Counted from the stretch's first letter, positions 1 to 9,273 are shown. The stretch: DNA of 64,000 nucleotides from Prochlorococcus marinus (GCF_001180305.1 NZ_CVSX01000040.1:62001-126000), one strand, 5' to 3'. Numbers and translations: made by a program. Notes: generated from the letters alone by a model not told the origin.

Positions 1-132
1 CTTAAAAATTTAGTAACTTCTCCAGGTGGAACAACTATTTCTGCTTTAAGGGTTTTAGAAAAAAAGAGTATAAGGTCAGCATTAATTGAATCAATAGTTT
101 CAGCTAGTAACAGAAGTAAAGAGTTAGGTTAG
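1..132 (+). CDS. proC: Pyrroline-5-carboxylate reductase, C-terminal end (partial)
   Basis: An open frame enters from the left edge and stops at 130-132, giving 43 residues. They include TSPGGTTISAL and a closing helix with SALIES, which is the C-terminal dimerisation region of ProC; the TSPGGTT motif is characteristic. The enzyme reduces pyrroline-5-carboxylate to proline in the cytoplasm. The N-terminal Rossmann domain lies outside the window. The next gene is convergent, beginning (its stop) 9 bases downstream. Confidence 0.85.
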   Translation, partial: LKNLVTSPGGTTISALRVLEKKSIRSALIESIVSASNRSKELG

Positions 133-141
133 TTTTTGAAA

Positions 142-1296
142 TTATCTTTTTGAGTTCATATAAACCTTCTCAAGTGAATTTATATTTTTAGTAATTGTAT
201 ATCTCTCAATTACTCTTTCTCGTGCCTTTTCTCCAAGATCTTTTGTAAATGAGGGATGATCAACAAGAATTGGGATTATAGTTTTTAATTGTGCAGCCAC
301 ATTATCAGTTGAAATAACTATTCCTGCTCCATTATCTAACACTTCACCATCAGCCCCTGCATCTGTTGCTACGCATGCAGTACCAGTAGACATTGCCTCT
401 AAAAGTGATATTGACAAACCCTCTACTAAGCTTGGTAAGAAAAATACTTCTGCTATTTGCATTATCGCCACCCTAGTTTCTAAATCTAATTCGGCACCCC
501 ACCAAATTAATTTATCTTTATTAATGTTAGAAAAACTATTTTCAAGTGTAGGTTTCATTGGTCCATCACCAACAATAACTAATTTACAATTATTGCTTTT
601 TGTTTGGCGCCAAGAACGTAAAAGTGCTTCGATATTTTTCTCATTTGAAATCCTTCCCATGTATAAAAAGATTCTTTCATTCCCTAGTCTGTTTTTTACC
701 TGATCATATTTTTTATTTTTTTCAAAACAAGGTTTCCAAATATTCTCATCTACTCCATTTGGAATAATTATTTGTTTTTCTTTAGGTACTCCTAGTTTTT
801 CAAGAACATTTTTTTGAGGTTCTGAAAATACGATTATTTTATCGAACTTAGCCAGAGAGGGAGCATAAAGTTGATACGTTAATTGTTGTGTACTTGCTGT
901 TAAATTTCTATTTTTAGAATCAAATGCTGGATGAAATGTTCCTATAAGAGGAACATTAATTTCATCACAAAGCTCAGGAAGTCTAAAGTCTAAAGGAGAT
1001 AAAGTTAGACTAGCGTGAACGATATCGGGTTTTAATCTTCCCAAAGATACCCTTAACTCTTTTTCTGCTCTTGGGGAAGGTATTGTATAAACTTGTGACT
1101 TAATTAAATATGGGAGACTTACTTCGGGATCATTCGCTAAGAATAATGGTTTTGATGAATCTGAACTGGATGGATTATCGAAGTGAATAAAACTAATTTT
1201 ATGCCCTCTAGCCTTCAGTTCCTCAGTAGTTGAATTGCCGTAAGTTACATTTCCACAAAAAGGCGATTTTTTACCCAACCAGGCAATATGAACCAC
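142..1296 (-). CDS. Glycosyltransferase family 4
   Basis: A 384-residue GT-B fold glycosyltransferase. The C-terminal half has IPNGVD near residue 178, FLYMGRISNEKN near 212, and the family 4 EX7E motif (EGLSISLLE) near 290 followed by the AMSTGTACVATDAG nucleotide-sugar site. The N-terminal half has DIVHASL, typical of the acceptor domain. It should transfer a sugar from a nucleotide-sugar donor to a lipid or glycan. The acceptor cannot be told from sequence; SqdX/DGDG-type glycolipid synthases and surface-glycan enzymes share this fold. It follows recO on the same strand after an 86-base spacer and converges on proC. Confidence 0.85.
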   Translation of the reverse strand: MVHIAWLGKKSPFCGNVTYGNSTTEELKARGHKISFIHFDNPSSSDSSKPLFLANDPEVSLPYLIKSQVYTIPSPRAEKELRVSLGRLKPDIVHASLTLSPLDFRLPELCDEINVPLIGTFHPAFDSKNRNLTASTQQLTYQLYAPSLAKFDKIIVFSEPQKNVLEKLGVPKEKQIIIPNGVDENIWKPCFEKNKKYDQVKNRLGNERIFLYMGRISNEKNIEALLRSWRQTKSNNCKLVIVGDGPMKPTLENSFSNINKDKLIWWGAELDLETRVAIMQIAEVFFLPSLVEGLSISLLEAMSTGTACVATDAGADGEVLDNGAGIVISTDNVAAQLKTIIPILVDHPSFTKDLGEKARERVIERYTITKNINSLEKVYMNSKR

Positions 1297-1382
1297 TTTA
1301 ATTTAATGAACTATAATATTAAGTTAACAGCCAAAGTACCCAAGATCATAATTTTTAAATTTTTTAATGATCCATGAAAATA

Positions 1383-2168
1383 CTAACTGTAAAATTCTCT
1401 CAACATTTTGAGTGAAGATAGATCTTTCTCTAATTGAGTAGAGATCCAAGTTTCAATAATAAATAATATTTTAAGCCAAACTTTTTTAGGACCTAATAAT
1501 TCCCCATTCGATTTAATTGGTAATTCGGGGAAAAGAAGTCTCTGTAATAGAGCAACTTCAGATGCATTTATTTTTAATTTACTTTGAGCATCTTCGATGG
1601 ATGAAAATCCTTCATTTGGTAAAAAATAACAATTCCAGTCCCAATTACCTAGAGGTGGAATAATAGACTCTCCCGTTTTACAGCAATGATGAATTGGCAA
1701 GTTAATCCCCCCTATTGCTAATAAATGGACTAAAGATTGAATACTCATTGCGAGCATTCTAATATCCTCTTCTTTAGATTCTTCATGTAAATAAATTCTA
1801 TCTAAATGTGCAAGGACACAAGATAAATAGTTTTGTTGCTGGTCATTATTACCTACTAATAAAAATGTTAATTCAGTTATTGCTTGCGCTGCTGCAAGGC
1901 ATTCAATATTTTTCCCTAAACCAGAATAGCTTTTTAATATTTTTATTTGACGTACAGATTTAAGATTTCTTTTCCCAAAAATCTGCAAACTTAAATAGGT
2001 TAAGGGAGTAGCAGCGGAAAGACTACTTTTTGGACGTCTTGCACCAGGTGCTGCGAATCTAACAATTCCTTGCTCATCTGTAAGGATAGTTATTAATCTG
2101 TCATTCTCTCCGAGAGGAGAAGCTTTAATACAGAGTCCCTCTAATCTGCACTCACCTGAACCAGACAT
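1383..2168 (-). CDS. recO: DNA repair protein RecO
   Basis: 261 residues, the usual RecO length. The N-terminal OB fold starts near GLCIKASPLGENDRLITILT, the standard RecO opening. A cysteine/histidine cluster (PIHHCCKTGES near residue 160) sits where many RecO proteins bind zinc, although the second CxxC half is not obvious. RecO loads RecA onto SSB-coated DNA together with RecR in gap repair. Its ATG lies directly against the stop codon of the upstream deoC-like gene, so the two are almost certainly cotranscribed and translationally coupled. Confidence 0.93.
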   Translation of the reverse strand: MSGSGECRLEGLCIKASPLGENDRLITILTDEQGIVRFAAPGARRPKSSLSAATPLTYLSLQIFGKRNLKSVRQIKILKSYSGLGKNIECLAAAQAITELTFLLVGNNDQQQNYLSCVLAHLDRIYLHEESKEEDIRMLAMSIQSLVHLLAIGGINLPIHHCCKTGESIIPPLGNWDWNCYFLPNEGFSSIEDAQSKLKINASEVALLQRLLFPELPIKSNGELLGPKKVWLKILFIIETWISTQLEKDLSSLKMLREFYS

Positions 2169-2828
2169 TTAAAAATATTTTACTTCTTGAAAAACCTCGC
2201 AAAAATCAGAAGTCCCTACGCAATTAATTCCAGCATCAAACAAATCAATAATTTGTGCAAGTTTTTTTAAACCACCCACAATTTTAATTTGATTTTGGTC
2301 ACCTAATATTTTTAAAATTTCGGCTACATCATTAGATGTAATATGAGGACTAAAACCATCTCCAAATTGAAAATTTTTTATTCCTAATTCTTGAGATATT
2401 TCTATTGCGGTATACAAAGTTTCTTTGTCCAATTTTGATTTGTTTATGATTATTGTAACTGGTAATCCAGATAACTTAACTTGCTCAATTTCAGCAGCAA
2501 AAGTTTCTAAATTTCTCTTGGACAAATTGATAAAATTAGGAATATACTCAATTCCGTTTGCTCCCTTATCTTTTGCAAAACAAATTAATTCTTCAATAAA
2601 TGAAACTGGTAGATCTGCTAAAGGATATGAAATGAGTGCATTTATGTTTCCGCTATAATTATTTAAACAATTTTTTAAATCAGCTAAATAATTAAGAGAA
2701 GTAGAAATATTCTTGATGTTATATTTTTTTATTAAATCGCAATTTGCACAGAAATTATCCCACCTTAGGTATGGGTTAATAATGATTGCGTGAATTTTCT
2801 CGTTTAATTCATGTTGAATATTAGGCAT
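2169..2828 (-). CDS. deoC: DeoC-like aldolase family protein lacking the Schiff-base lysine
   Basis: 219 residues with the DeoC TIM-barrel layout: GANGIEYIPN near residue 90 (where active enzymes have A-D-E-I-D-M-V-I-N), FQFGDGFSPH near 153, and IKIVGG...GINCVGTS near 180-205. Deoxyribose-phosphate aldolase splits deoxyribose 5-phosphate into acetaldehyde and glyceraldehyde 3-phosphate through a lysine in FVKTSTGF. In my alignment by eye that lysine is Gln here, and the catalytic Asp is Glu; only the second lysine (IKIVGG) remains. The fold assignment is good but activity is doubtful. It lies between hpf (7-base gap) and recO. Confidence 0.75.
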   Translation of the reverse strand: MPNIQHELNEKIHAIIINPYLRWDNFCANCDLIKKYNIKNISTSLNYLADLKNCLNNYSGNINALISYPLADLPVSFIEELICFAKDKGANGIEYIPNFINLSKRNLETFAAEIEQVKLSGLPVTIIINKSKLDKETLYTAIEISQELGIKNFQFGDGFSPHITSNDVAEILKILGDQNQIKIVGGLKKLAQIIDLFDAGINCVGTSDFCEVFQEVKYF

Positions 2829-2835
2829 GTAAAAG

Positions 2836-3411
2836 TTATTTAGACTGAATCAGTCCATAACCTCCATGATTCCTCTTATATATAACTTGAAGTTCATTAT
2901 TTTTACTATTACGAAAAACATAAAAATCATGATCAATTAGATCTAATTGTCTTCTTGCATCTTCTGACGAAATTGGAATCATTTCAAAGTATTTATTTTT
3001 AATAGATGGCTCAGGCAGACTTGCTTCTCTTCCATCTTCGAATAAAGCTTTATTTAAAAAGCTTGATTCCGAACTTTCAACTGGGAAAGATTCCTTATTT
3101 TTAGAATGATTTGTTTTATTATTTCTTTCTTTGTATTTACGTAATTTTCTACAAAGTTTATTTGATACTAAATCAATGCTTGAGTAAAGATTCTCAGTTT
3201 TTTCTTCTGCTCTAATTACCGTGCCATTAGCAAAAATAGTAACTTCTGCGGTTTGTAATGCGACTCTTGGGTTCTTTTCAATAGAAAGGTGTATATCCGC
3301 CTCTTTAACGATATCCTTATAATGGTGAGTCGCTTTTTCTATTTTTGCTTCAGTATATTCTTTTAAAGCTCCAGTGAGCTCAAGATTCTTCCCATGGATT
3401 AAAATTTTCAT
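2836..3411 (-). CDS. hpf: Long-form ribosome hibernation factor (LrtA/HPF)
   Basis: 191 residues. Residues 1-100 are an S30AE/YfiA domain starting MKILIHGKNLELTGALKEYTEAKIEK, with EADIHLSIEKNPRVALQTAEVTI. Residues from about 130 to 187 form the long-form C-terminal dimerisation domain (DARRQLDLIDHDFYVFRN, ending YGLIQSK). The family pairs 70S ribosomes into inactive 100S dimers. In cyanobacteria the orthologue is LrtA, from a light-repressed transcript, so dark induction is expected from the family, not shown here. It is first in a leftward group with deoC and recO and is divergent from lipB. Confidence 0.94.
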   Translation of the reverse strand: MKILIHGKNLELTGALKEYTEAKIEKATHHYKDIVKEADIHLSIEKNPRVALQTAEVTIFANGTVIRAEEKTENLYSSIDLVSNKLCRKLRKYKERNNKTNHSKNKESFPVESSESSFLNKALFEDGREASLPEPSIKNKYFEMIPISSEDARRQLDLIDHDFYVFRNSKNNELQVIYKRNHGGYGLIQSK

Positions 3412-3455
3412 AACAAATCTAAAAATATTTACTTACTTTTTAAATCTACTTAAAT

Positions 3456-4106
3456 ATGGTTAATAGAACAGCAATAATTAAACAACCTGATAAGATTTCT
3501 TTTTTCAATGATGTTTATAAATTACAAAAAGAATTTCAAGAGGCTTTAATTTTAGATAACTCTAAACCTGATTTTATTTGGATAGGGGAGCACAAACTCT
3601 GTTATACCTTGGGTAGAGGATCTAGTTTTGATAATTTATTATTTTCATTAGATGATAATAGATATGAAGTTTTTACAATCGATAGAGGCGGAGAGGTTAC
3701 TTGTCATATGCCTGGTCAATTAGTAACTTACTTGGTTATAGATTTAAAAAATTTTAATAAAGATTTGAATTGGTATTTAAGAAAAATTGAAAAAATCATT
3801 ATAAAAATTCTTGGAAGTTTTAATATAAATTGCCACCTTAAAAAAGGTTTTACTGGAGTATGGATAGGAAATAAGAAAATAGCTTCAATTGGAATTGGTT
3901 GCAAAAGATGGATTACAATAAATGGATTTTCAATAAATTTTGACTGTGAATTAGAAAATTTTAATAAAATTGTCCCTTGCGGTATTGAGAATTGTCATAT
4001 GGCAAATATGATTGATTACAACAAAAATTTAAATATCAAAGAAGTCAAGAGAATTGTTAAAAAAACCATTCAGGAAGAATTTAATTTTAATTTTGTATCA
4101 AAATAG
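3456..4106 (+). CDS. lipB: Lipoyl(octanoyl) transferase LipB
   Basis: 216 residues. The LipB signature [21 protein letters not shown] begins near residue 77 (key H-x-P-G-Q). The acyl-carrying cysteine is in IVPCGI near 174, and the conserved lysine region is [17 protein letters not shown]. It moves the octanoyl group from acyl-carrier protein to E2 and GcvH lipoyl domains. A lipoylated client, pyruvate dehydrogenase E2, is encoded 2.7 kb downstream on the same strand. The ATG at 3456 is the first in frame and is divergent from hpf. Confidence 0.94.
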   Translation: MVNRTAIIKQPDKISFFNDVYKLQKEFQEALILDNSKPDFIWIGEHKLCYTLGRGSSFDNLLFSLDDNRYEVFTIDRGGEVTCHMPGQLVTYLVIDLKNFNKDLNWYLRKIEKIIIKILGSFNINCHLKKGFTGVWIGNKKIASIGIGCKRWITINGFSINFDCELENFNKIVPCGIENCHMANMIDYNKNLNIKEVKRIVKKTIQEEFNFNFVSK

Positions 4107-4132
4107 AAATTAAAATTCTTAAAAAATTAAAT

Positions 4133-6073
4133 ATGGTTGATTTAGCTTATTGGCCTTCAGCAAAACCTGTTTCTGTAAATAGCAAATTTGCTAAAAATAG
4201 AGACTATATTAAGAACCTTAATCATGTAGATCAAATTTGGGAAAATTTAAAATTAAAGTATGGAGATACTTTGGCAGTTTCTGATTTAAGGGGAAAATAT
4301 AAAGAAAAATTTTCCTATTCTGAGCTATCTGATTTAATAACAAAAGTCTCTTTTTCTTTTAAAAATCATGGATTAGAAAAAGGTGATGTAGTTACTTTAA
4401 TATCTGAAAATTCGCCAAGATGGCTCATAGCAGATCAAGGCTTAATGCGTTTAGGAGCCATAAATGCAGTGCGAGGTACAAATTCTCCATCAGTAGAACT
4501 AGACTATATAATTAATCACTCTAATTCAGTAGGACTAATAGTTCAATCTAAGGAGACATGGCTAAAGTTAAATAATAAAGAAGAATTAAAAAAAAGACTT
4601 AAATTTATAATCAATTTAGAAGATGAACAATTTGATAGTTTAATAAGTTGGAGTAAATTTATAAGCACAGGAGAAACAAAAGATTCTCAAAATTCTTTTG
4701 AAAAATATAATCCAAGAATTGATGACGTAGCTACTATTCTTTACACCTCTGGTACAACAGGAAAACCAAAGGGCGTCCCCCTGACTCATGCAAATTTATT
4801 ACATCAAATAATTAATTTGGCTTATGTCGCTGATCCAGAGCCTGGAACTTCTGTATTAAGCGTGTTACCTATCTGGCATTCTTATGAGAGGAGTGCTGAA
4901 TACTTCTTTTTTTCATGTGGTTGTTCTCAATATTATACAATTCCAAAATTTCTTAAAGATGATATTACACAAATAAAACCAGTTGTAATGGCAACTGTTC
5001 CAAGACTATGGGAGGCCATACATGATGGTTTTCATCAAGCCTTGAAAAAAATGCCCTCCAAGAAGCAAAAACTTATTAGATTTTTGATAAGTAATAGTTC
5101 AGTTTTCAAAAGAAGCCTAAGAAAGATTAGAAATTTACATATCAATCAAATAACTTTTAAATCAAAAATCCCCTTACTGGGTTCTGTTATTGGTCGATAT
5201 CCTTTACATAAATTGTCTACTATTTTTATATGGCCGAATATTCTTAGACAACTATGCGGAGAAAAACTGAAATTTCCCATAAACGGCGGAGGGGCATTGC
5301 CAGAACATGTGGATCTTTTTTTTGAATCTTTGGGTGTAGATGTTTTGGTGGGTTATGGCCTCACAGAAACTAGTCCAGTATTAACTTGTAGGAGAAGAGA
5401 ATTAAATGTTAGAGGATCATCCGGTCAGCCTCTAGCATTTACTGAAATCAAGATAGTAAATGATGATAAAAAAAAGATTCTGAAGTTCAGAGAAGTCGGA
5501 AAAATTCTTGTTAAGGGACCACAAGTAATGAAAGGTTATCTTAATAATGAATCAGCTACAAAAGATGTTTTATCCAAGGATAGTTGGTTTGATACTGGTG
5601 ATTTAGGTTTCCTAATACCTAATGGTTCTCTTTTTATAACAGGAAGAGCCAAGGATACAATTGTGCTATCAAGTGGTGAAAATATAGAACCGAATCCGCT
5701 TGAGACCGAAATCCTTAGCTCTGAATTTATTAATCAGATTCAACTAGTAGGACAAGACAAGAAATGTTTAACAGCCCTTGTAGTGCCTAATGTCGAATTG
5801 GTTAAAAATAAGTTTTTGGAAGAAGACCTTTCGCAATTAAACCTGAATAAAAATATTGGTACATTTTTTAAATCACAAATTAATAATTTGCTTAAAAGTC
5901 GATTAGGAGCAAGATCAGAGGAACAAATATTAGATTGTTTTTTTGTTGATGCCTTTACTTTAGAAAATGGTTTGTTAACACAAACTCTTAAACAAAAAAG
6001 AAAAGAAATAGAAAAAAAGTATTCATTACCAATAGAAAATATGTATGAAAACAAATTTAGTAAGAAAATTTGA
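4133..6073 (+). CDS. fadD: Long-chain acyl-CoA/acyl-ACP synthetase
   Basis: 646 residues of the AMP-forming acyl-activating superfamily. The P-loop-like motif YTSGTTGKPKGVPLTH starts near residue 203, GYGLTETSPV near 406, and WFDTGDLG near 484, followed by GRAKDTIVLSSGENIEP. The large insertion and long-chain signature match cyanobacterial Aas/FadD, which recycles free fatty acids from membrane turnover by loading them on ACP. It activates fatty acids with ATP at the membrane. It follows lipB after 26 bases, so cotranscription is likely. Whether CoA or ACP is the acceptor is not readable from sequence. Confidence 0.93.
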   Translation: MVDLAYWPSAKPVSVNSKFAKNRDYIKNLNHVDQIWENLKLKYGDTLAVSDLRGKYKEKFSYSELSDLITKVSFSFKNHGLEKGDVVTLISENSPRWLIADQGLMRLGAINAVRGTNSPSVELDYIINHSNSVGLIVQSKETWLKLNNKEELKKRLKFIINLEDEQFDSLISWSKFISTGETKDSQNSFEKYNPRIDDVATILYTSGTTGKPKGVPLTHANLLHQIINLAYVADPEPGTSVLSVLPIWHSYERSAEYFFFSCGCSQYYTIPKFLKDDITQIKPVVMATVPRLWEAIHDGFHQALKKMPSKKQKLIRFLISNSSVFKRSLRKIRNLHINQITFKSKIPLLGSVIGRYPLHKLSTIFIWPNILRQLCGEKLKFPINGGGALPEHVDLFFESLGVDVLVGYGLTETSPVLTCRRRELNVRGSSGQPLAFTEIKIVNDDKKKILKFREVGKILVKGPQVMKGYLNNESATKDVLSKDSWFDTGDLGFLIPNGSLFITGRAKDTIVLSSGENIEPNPLETEILSSEFINQIQLVGQDKKCLTALVVPNVELVKNKFLEEDLSQLNLNKNIGTFFKSQINNLLKSRLGARSEEQILDCFFVDAFTLENGLLTQTLKQKRKEIEKKYSLPIENMYENKFSKKI

Positions 6074-6111
6074 TTTGTTCTATCTATATTGAAAAGGTAA
6101 TTTAATTTTTT

Positions 6112-6555
6112 ATGGAAACAAAAAACTCAATATCTATAAAACGCTCAATAGCTATTAAAGCTGTAGTTACACCAACTTGGAAAGAAGATGCTGAAAAAGA
6201 ATTAAGTAAAGCAATTTCAAACATTGACCAGCAATTATCTCAACTTGAGCAGGAGGGGCAGCAAATAGTAAATAATATTAGATCCCAATCGGTTAATCCT
6301 CTTGATCCAAGAGTTCAAGAACAGGTTGCTCAGGTGCAACAACAAGTTGCAGCAAAACGAAATGAAATTGAAGAACAAAAAAGAAATTTACTTCAACAAC
6401 AGAGTCAAGTTCGCGAATTGAAAATGGACGAAATTGTTGATCAAGGACAAGTGGATAGTTTCTGTGATGTCACTGTGGGCGACAATCTTATTGAAAAAAT
6501 GCAGGTCTCAATTACTGTTAAAGATGGAGTTATTCAATCTATAGACAATAATTAA
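6112..6555 (+). CDS. YlqD-like coiled-coil protein
   Basis: 147 residues. It opens with ISIKRSIAIKAVVTPTWKEDAEKEL, has a long Gln/Glu-rich coiled coil (about residues 30-105, with QVAQVQQQVAAKRNEIEEQKRN), and ends in a short beta-rich tail (CDVTVGDNLIEKMQVSITVKDGVI). This resembles the YlqD family of Firmicutes and cyanobacteria, of unknown function. It has no signal peptide and no membrane segment. It follows the acyl synthetase by 38 bases on the same strand. Coding status is clear; the job is not. Confidence 0.8.
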   Translation: METKNSISIKRSIAIKAVVTPTWKEDAEKELSKAISNIDQQLSQLEQEGQQIVNNIRSQSVNPLDPRVQEQVAQVQQQVAAKRNEIEEQKRNLLQQQSQVRELKMDEIVDQGQVDSFCDVTVGDNLIEKMQVSITVKDGVIQSIDNN

Positions 6556-6653
6556 AAAAAGATTTAATATTTTTGATAAAAATAAGTAAATCTTAATTGC
6601 GATAAGTTCTAAATTCTAATCGATCTAAATTATTACTTTCTTAAGTTTTAAGA

Positions 6654-6668
6654 GTTCCCACTGTGAAC
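6654..6668 (+). promoter_or_regulatory. 15-bp operator-like palindrome at the pdhC promoter
   Basis: GTTCCCACTGTGAAC reads as GTTC-N7-GAAC with six of seven arm positions paired. It sits about 10 bases upstream of a consensus -10 box at 6678, so it covers the expected -35 region. Its position suits a repressor or activator site. I cannot name the protein; the GTTC/GAAC half-sites are LexA-like in general shape but do not match the cyanobacterial LexA consensus as I know it. Confidence 0.4.
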
Positions 6669-6677
6669 ATGATTTCG

Positions 6678-6683
6678 TATAAT
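6678..6683 (+). promoter_or_regulatory. Candidate -10 box for pdhC
   Basis: TATAAT, a perfect sigma70-type -10 hexamer, lies about 90 bases upstream of the pdhC ATG in a 217-base spacer with no gene. The transcript would have a leader of roughly 80 nt. No strong TTGACA-like -35 is present, which is common in Prochlorococcus. Confidence 0.45.
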
Positions 6684-6772
6684 TATATCAAGAGTTAAAA
6701 GGGTTCTAAATCATAAAAACTTTTGAAAGTTTGGTAAAAATCCCTTAAAACTTATGCAATAACAATTTTCTT

Positions 6773-8140
6773 ATGTCTCACGAAATATTCATGCCTGCCT
6801 TGAGTTCTACTATGACAGAGGGCAAGATTGTGGAATGGTTGAAAAATCCAGGAGATAAGGTTGAAAGAGGTGAATCTGTCTTGGTTGTTGAATCTGACAA
6901 GGCAGATATGGATGTTGAATCTTTTCAAGATGGATATCTTGCAGCGGTTTTAATGCCTGCAGGTAGCACTGCGCCTGTTGGAGAAACTATTGGTCTCATT
7001 GTAGAAAATGAGGATGAGATAGCTTCTGTTCAAGAACAAAATAAAGGAAATCAACCCGAAGTCTCTACTTCAGACCAACTTGAATTGGTAAGCGATAAAA
7101 CTGAAGAAAAACCAGTAGTCCAGACTGAAAATATCAATAAAGAAGTTGAAGAAGTCGTCTTAAAGAGTGAAAAGCCTGTTCCATCTTTTAATGTCGATCA
7201 AATTAATGCCTCTACAAGTAATGATTCTTCGAGGATAATTGCATCTCCAAGAGCTAAAAAACTAGCCTCTCAAATGGGTGTTGATTTAGCAAAGGTTCAT
7301 GGATCTGGGCCTCATGGAAGGATTCAAGCAGATGATATTTTAAAAGCTAATGGCCAACCTGTTTCTATACCATGGATAGGAGAAAGTGGTTCTCCTGCAA
7401 GTATTCCTGGTGCAAATTTGGGAGTTGAAAGTAAACCAGAAACTTCAGGAAATAGTTTTGGTAATCCTGGAGAAACAGTTCAATTTAATACTCTTCAAAA
7501 AGCGGTAAATAAAAATATGGAATCTAGTTTAGATGTCCCATGTTTTAGGGTGGGTTATTCTGTTAATACAGATAAATTAGATAATTTCTACAAAAAGGTA
7601 AAACAGAACGGAGTAACTATGACTGCTTTACTTGTAAAGGCAGTTGCAAAGACACTAAAGAAACATCCTCAAGTTAACTCAAGCTTTTCAGAAAATGGAA
7701 TTTCTTATCCAGAAAATATAAATATTGCTGTTGCTGTTGCGATGGAAGATGGGGGACTAATAACTCCAGTATTAAAAGAACCATGTAATACTGATTTATT
7801 TGAATTATCTAGGGAATGGAAAGATCTCGTAAAAAGATCGAGATCAAAACAATTAGAACCAGATGAATACTCAACAGGAACATTTACCTTATCTAACCTT
7901 GGTATGTATGGTGTTGATAGATTTGACGCAATATTACCTCCAGGGACCGGTGCGATCTTAGCGATAGCATCATCGAAACCAACTGTTGTAGCTAATAGTG
8001 ATGGTTCAATATCTGTTAAAAAAATAATGCAAGTAAATCTTACAGCTGATCACAGAGTGATCTATGGAGCTGATGGTGCTTCATTCTTGAAAGACTTGGC
8101 TTACCTGATTGAAAATGAGCCAGAAACTCTTGTATCTTAA
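6773..8140 (+). CDS. pdhC: Pyruvate dehydrogenase E2 (dihydrolipoamide acetyltransferase)
   Basis: 455 residues. One lipoyl domain fills residues 1-77, with the lipoylated lysine in ESDKADMDV near 43. A Pro/Glu/Ser-rich linker leads to the peripheral-subunit-binding domain (SPRAKKLASQMGVDL...GPHGRI, about 159-193). The catalytic domain ends with the DHRVIYGADG motif near 426, whose His is catalytic. It transfers acetyl groups to CoA, making acetyl-CoA for lipid synthesis. Its own promoter region (palindrome at 6654, -10 at 6678) suggests separate regulation. queA follows 6 bases downstream. Confidence 0.95.
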   Translation: MSHEIFMPALSSTMTEGKIVEWLKNPGDKVERGESVLVVESDKADMDVESFQDGYLAAVLMPAGSTAPVGETIGLIVENEDEIASVQEQNKGNQPEVSTSDQLELVSDKTEEKPVVQTENINKEVEEVVLKSEKPVPSFNVDQINASTSNDSSRIIASPRAKKLASQMGVDLAKVHGSGPHGRIQADDILKANGQPVSIPWIGESGSPASIPGANLGVESKPETSGNSFGNPGETVQFNTLQKAVNKNMESSLDVPCFRVGYSVNTDKLDNFYKKVKQNGVTMTALLVKAVAKTLKKHPQVNSSFSENGISYPENINIAVAVAMEDGGLITPVLKEPCNTDLFELSREWKDLVKRSRSKQLEPDEYSTGTFTLSNLGMYGVDRFDAILPPGTGAILAIASSKPTVVANSDGSISVKKIMQVNLTADHRVIYGADGASFLKDLAYLIENEPETLVS

Positions 8141-8146
8141 ATTTAA

Positions 8147-9271
8147 TTGATTTCTCAAATTAATAATGAAGGAAGAGATTATAAGCTTGAAGCTTATGAT
8201 TATTCACTGGATCACTCATTAATTGCTAGTAAACCTTCTGCAATAAGGCATGAATCAAGATTGATGATAGTTAGAAATAGTGTTTTAAAAGAGAATTGCT
8301 TAACTAATAAATTTACCAAGAATCTTTTAGATGAATTTAGAAAAGGAGATCTTGTAGTTGTAAACAATACGAAAGTAATGAAGGCAAGGTTAAAGGTTGA
8401 ATTAGAAAATAGGATGATAGTCGAATTATTAGTCTTAGAAAGATCCCATGAATGTGTTTGGTTATGTTTGGCAAAGCCAGCGAAAAAGTTAAAAATAAAT
8501 AGAAAAATAATATTAAAATCTCCTTCTGCTCAAGATATTAATTTGATGGTTGATGGGGTTGATGAAGAAACTGGAGGGAGATTTATTAAATTTCCCGAAA
8601 ATATAACTGATCTCAATTCAATGAATGACTTTCTTGATAAATACGGGGAAATCCCTCTCCCACCTTATATAAAAAATACCGAAGAAGAATCTTTTCATGA
8701 GAATAGTTATCAAACTGAGTATGCAACTAATCCAGGAGCCGTCGCTGCACCAACTGCTGGTTTACACTTGAGCAAAAGTCTTATTTCCAATCTAAAAAAA
8801 AAAGGAGTAATAATTTTACCGATAACTTTGCATGTGGGCTATGGAACATTCAAACCAATTGATCAAGAAGATCTAAGTAACCTAAAACTTCATAAAGAAT
8901 GGGTAAGTGTTAATGAGGAAGTAGTGGAAGAAATAAAAAAAATAAAGAAAACAGATAGAAGAATAATTGCTATTGGGACAACTAGCGTGAGAGCTCTTGA
9001 AAGTTGTTATTCTCACGAAATTAATGACTTTATTCCCATAGCGAAGTACGTGGATTTAGTAATTAAGCCAGGTTATAAATTTAAGGTAGTTGATGGATTA
9101 TTAACTAATTTTCATCTTCCTAAAAGTTCATTATTACTATTAGTAAGTGCAATGATAGGTAGAGAAAGATTATTAGATTTGTATAAAAAGGCCATAAAAG
9201 AAAAATTTAGATTTTTCTCTTATGGCGATGCAATGTATATCTCACCAGATTCATTACTGGAGAAAAAATAG
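8147..9271 (+). CDS. queA: S-adenosylmethionine:tRNA ribosyltransferase-isomerase
   Basis: 374 residues. Typical QueA motifs are SLIASKPSAIRHESRLM at the start, DLVVVNNTKVMKARL, YQTEYATNPGAVAAPTAGLHLS near 190-207, HVGYGTFKPI, and NFHLPKSSLLLLVSAMIG near 325. It moves the ribosyl part of AdoMet onto 7-aminomethyl-7-deazaguanine in tRNA to make epoxyqueuosine. The start is TTG at 8147, 6 bases after pdhC, so coupling with pdhC is likely. It converges on cysK with only 2 bases between stops. Confidence 0.95.
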   Translation: MISQINNEGRDYKLEAYDYSLDHSLIASKPSAIRHESRLMIVRNSVLKENCLTNKFTKNLLDEFRKGDLVVVNNTKVMKARLKVELENRMIVELLVLERSHECVWLCLAKPAKKLKINRKIILKSPSAQDINLMVDGVDEETGGRFIKFPENITDLNSMNDFLDKYGEIPLPPYIKNTEEESFHENSYQTEYATNPGAVAAPTAGLHLSKSLISNLKKKGVIILPITLHVGYGTFKPIDQEDLSNLKLHKEWVSVNEEVVEEIKKIKKTDRRIIAIGTTSVRALESCYSHEINDFIPIAKYVDLVIKPGYKFKVVDGLLTNFHLPKSSLLLLVSAMIGRERLLDLYKKAIKEKFRFFSYGDAMYISPDSLLEKK

Positions 9272-9273
9272 AT

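Noticed and set aside
1344..1372. GATCAT/ATGATC inverted repeat between the glycosyltransferase and recO genes
   Set aside because: Only six pairs with an 17-base AT loop and no U tract; expected by chance in DNA this AT-rich.
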